From Gemmatimonadota bacterium (GTDB taxonomy: Bacteria; Gemmatimonadota; Gemmatimonadetes; Longimicrobiales; Gaopeijiaceae), in the NCBI GenBank assembly GCA_022823225.1, contig JAJDXM010000079.1, positions 16,232 through 80,231 on the forward strand: a stretch of 64,000 nucleotides of DNA, in the 5' to 3' direction. Positions 62,448-64,000 of the stretch are shown in pieces; positions within the stretch are counted from its first letter, which is position 1, and each line of letters begins with the position of its first letter. Position numbers and translations under genes: made by a program. The notes below the pieces were generated by a model. That model saw nothing but the letters and a program-made list of their open reading frames with translations. It searched no databases and had not been told where the DNA came from.

Positions 62448-64000
62448 ATGACGCTTTGTCGAGGATCTCTCCTCGGGGTTCGGCGCCCTGCTCGCCCGGC
62501 GCGTCGCCGCTTTCGGTTCCCACGCGGGTTTGTCCACGGACTCTTTGCCGCGCTGGCGTGCTCCGCCGCATCCGGCCCGACGCCGGCAGTGGCCGCCCAT
62601 CCCGGCCCCGGTGCCCTGGCGGAACGGGCATCCGTCGCCTCTGAACCGGTTCTCGGCCCCGCCGTACGCCCCTCGGTTTCGATGAACGCCCGGCCCTCGG
62701 GCCCGGGCCACCGGCAATGGCTGGTTTCCATTGTGTTTTCGGACAGCGTGTCCGGGTTCGACGACGGCGACATCGTGGTTTCCGACGGCTCCCTGTCGAA
62801 CTTCAGCCAGATCAACAAGGCGCGTTACGCGGTCACCTTCGCTCCTCCGCCGGACTTCGACGGTGCGATCCGCGTCTCGATTCCCGCGAACGTTGCATAC
62901 AACCAGACGAACGAGGGCAACCGCTCTCAGGCGATCGCCTTCCTGGCGGACACCAGGGGGCCGGTGCTGGAGGCAGCCTACGTGGTGCGCGACGAAATCA
63001 CGTTGACCTTTGATGAGGACTTCGGCACGTCCTCGATCCCCGACGCGGGGGACTTCCATGTGTACGTCGCCGGTGTGGCCAGGGACGTGATCCGTCTTCT
63101 GTTGGGACGTGACAGGATTACCCTGATTCTGGAAACCCCGGTTCGGGGCGGGGAGGCCGTGGAACTCGACTACTTTCCGGGACGGAACCCGCTGGGCGAC
63201 CATCTGGGCAACGGCGTCAAGGCCCTGTCGCGACAACCGGTCCAGAACCGGACAGCGGGAAACACCGGCGCTCCCTCGCCGCCCCGGTCGTTGTACGCCG
63301 ACGCCGCCGGCCCATCGGCGATCGATCTGGCGTGGTCCGCACCGGCCGATTCGGGAAGCGCCCGGATCGACGGTTACCAGATCGAGTGGTCCGAAGACTC
63401 GGGCCTCACCTGGCGGGTCCTGCTGACCCGGGCCGGCGAGGATCTCACCACCTACACGCACACGGGCCTGCGCGCACTCACCACCCACCATTACCGGATC
63501 AGGGCGACCAACTCCTACGGCCGGAGCGATCCCTCCAACGTGGCGAGCGCAACCACCGCCGGGGGAGTGCCCGGCCGGCCCACGGGGCTGGTCGCCACAG
63601 CCGCGGGATCGACGCGCATCAACCTCACGTGGAGGGCCGCCCTGGCAGGTGCCGGCGGAGCGGCCACCGGATACAGGATCGAGGTCTCCGCCAACGGGGT
63701 GTCGGGTTGGACGAATCTGGTGGCGAACACGCGCTCCACCGCCACGTCCTACTCGGACACCGGGCTCGAACCGGGGACCACGCGGCACTACCGTGTGTCA
63801 GCCATAAACCGGGAGGGAACGGGATTGCCGTCGGCGGTCGCGAGTGCCACCACCACCCTCACGGTGCCGGGGGCGCCCACCAACCTGCGGGCCACCCCGG
63901 CGGGACAGAGCCAGATCAACCTGACGTGGTCGGCGCCGGCCGCGACCGGTGGATCCCGGTTGACCGGGTACAGGATCGAGGTTTCGCGGAACGGAGGGGC
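62448..64000 (+). CDS. Surface protein with Ig-like, SwmB-like and fibronectin type III domains (cut by the right edge)
   Basis: 517 codons visible, no stop. After an arginine-rich signal region (GLFAALACSAASGPTPAVAA) come a bacterial Ig-like unit (SVSGFDDGDIVVSDGSLSNF), a SwmB-like unit (EITLTFDEDF, PVRGGEAVELDYFPGRNPLG), then fibronectin type III repeats at about 280-370, 373-465 and 470 to the end, each with P..P..L.A, (N/D)LTWSAP..G, GYRIEVS and HYR(I/V). The repeats get more alike towards the end. ATG 62448 follows GGAG by 8 bases. An AT-rich, promoter-like patch lies at 62390-62430. Probably secreted and adhesive. Confidence 0.82.
   Translation, partial: MTLCRGSLLGVRRPARPARRRFRFPRGFVHGLFAALACSAASGPTPAVAAHPGPGALAERASVASEPVLGPAVRPSVSMNARPSGPGHRQWLVSIVFSDSVSGFDDGDIVVSDGSLSNFSQINKARYAVTFAPPPDFDGAIRVSIPANVAYNQTNEGNRSQAIAFLADTRGPVLEAAYVVRDEITLTFDEDFGTSSIPDAGDFHVYVAGVARDVIRLLLGRDRITLILETPVRGGEAVELDYFPGRNPLGDHLGNGVKALSRQPVQNRTAGNTGAPSPPRSLYADAAGPSAIDLAWSAPADSGSARIDGYQIEWSEDSGLTWRVLLTRAGEDLTTYTHTGLRALTTHHYRIRATNSYGRSDPSNVASATTAGGVPGRPTGLVATAAGSTRINLTWRAALAGAGGAATGYRIEVSANGVSGWTNLVANTRSTATSYSDTGLEPGTTRHYRVSAINREGTGLPSAVASATTTLTVPGAPTNLRATPAGQSQINLTWSAPAATGGSRLTGYRIEVSRNGG

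Overview
This is a GC-rich, densely coding bacterial chromosome segment. The mix of genes points to Gemmatimonadota or a close relative: many secreted 6-bladed beta-propeller proteins, DUF1080 and Tat-exported Gfo/Idh/MocA proteins, an M14 peptidase of the 'HSTE / DHHQMG' type, and outer-membrane barrels. This placement is inferred from protein style; no rRNA is present to confirm it.

Region 1 (1-14 kb) is an accessory island. It holds three P-loop ATPases: two in one minus-strand operon running off the left edge, and a third with winged-helix and TPR-like regions at 9485-11989. It also holds a hicBA pair, a lone Phd antitoxin, a HicB-like antitoxin, and an MqsR-like/ribbon-helix-helix-like pair (8347-9265). 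Between these lie many broken genes: two Rpn nuclease remnants, a frameshifted YhcG nuclease, FG-GAP debris at three sites, a gutted methyltransferase, and a spliced scar of two gene tails. The most notable signal is a 15-bp repeat with dyad symmetry, three copies in front of one ATPase gene and two in front of another 7.5 kb away.

Region 2 (14-24 kb) codes for surface proteins: an outer-membrane barrel, a triple-DUF4377 lipoprotein, a truncated Fic gene, a YheT-type hydrolase, a 1265-residue Spondin_N/Calx-beta/cadherin-like protein with a C-terminal barrel, and two propeller proteins. Region 3 (24-41 kb) holds katG; an overlapping set of metallophosphoesterase, phosphopantetheinyl transferase and Tat-exported glycosylasparaginase genes; a DUF1080 plus oxidoreductase pair; a TlpA-like lipoprotein; two more propellers; a cyclophilin; and a variant dicarboxylate symporter.

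Region 4 (41-53 kb) has accA, ricT, a tightly overlapping polyamine-type ABC transporter operon (potA-potD-potB-potC order), a cytochrome c, a lipid-anchored HpcH/HpaI-like protein and an M14 peptidase. Region 5 (52-64 kb) is core housekeeping: inositol monophosphatase, trpS, a DapA-family aldolase, purA, then ffh-rpsP-rimM-trmD-rplS-rnhB, tRNA-Lys(UUU), a lipid-anchored hydrolase and the start of a fibronectin-type-III surface protein cut by the right edge.
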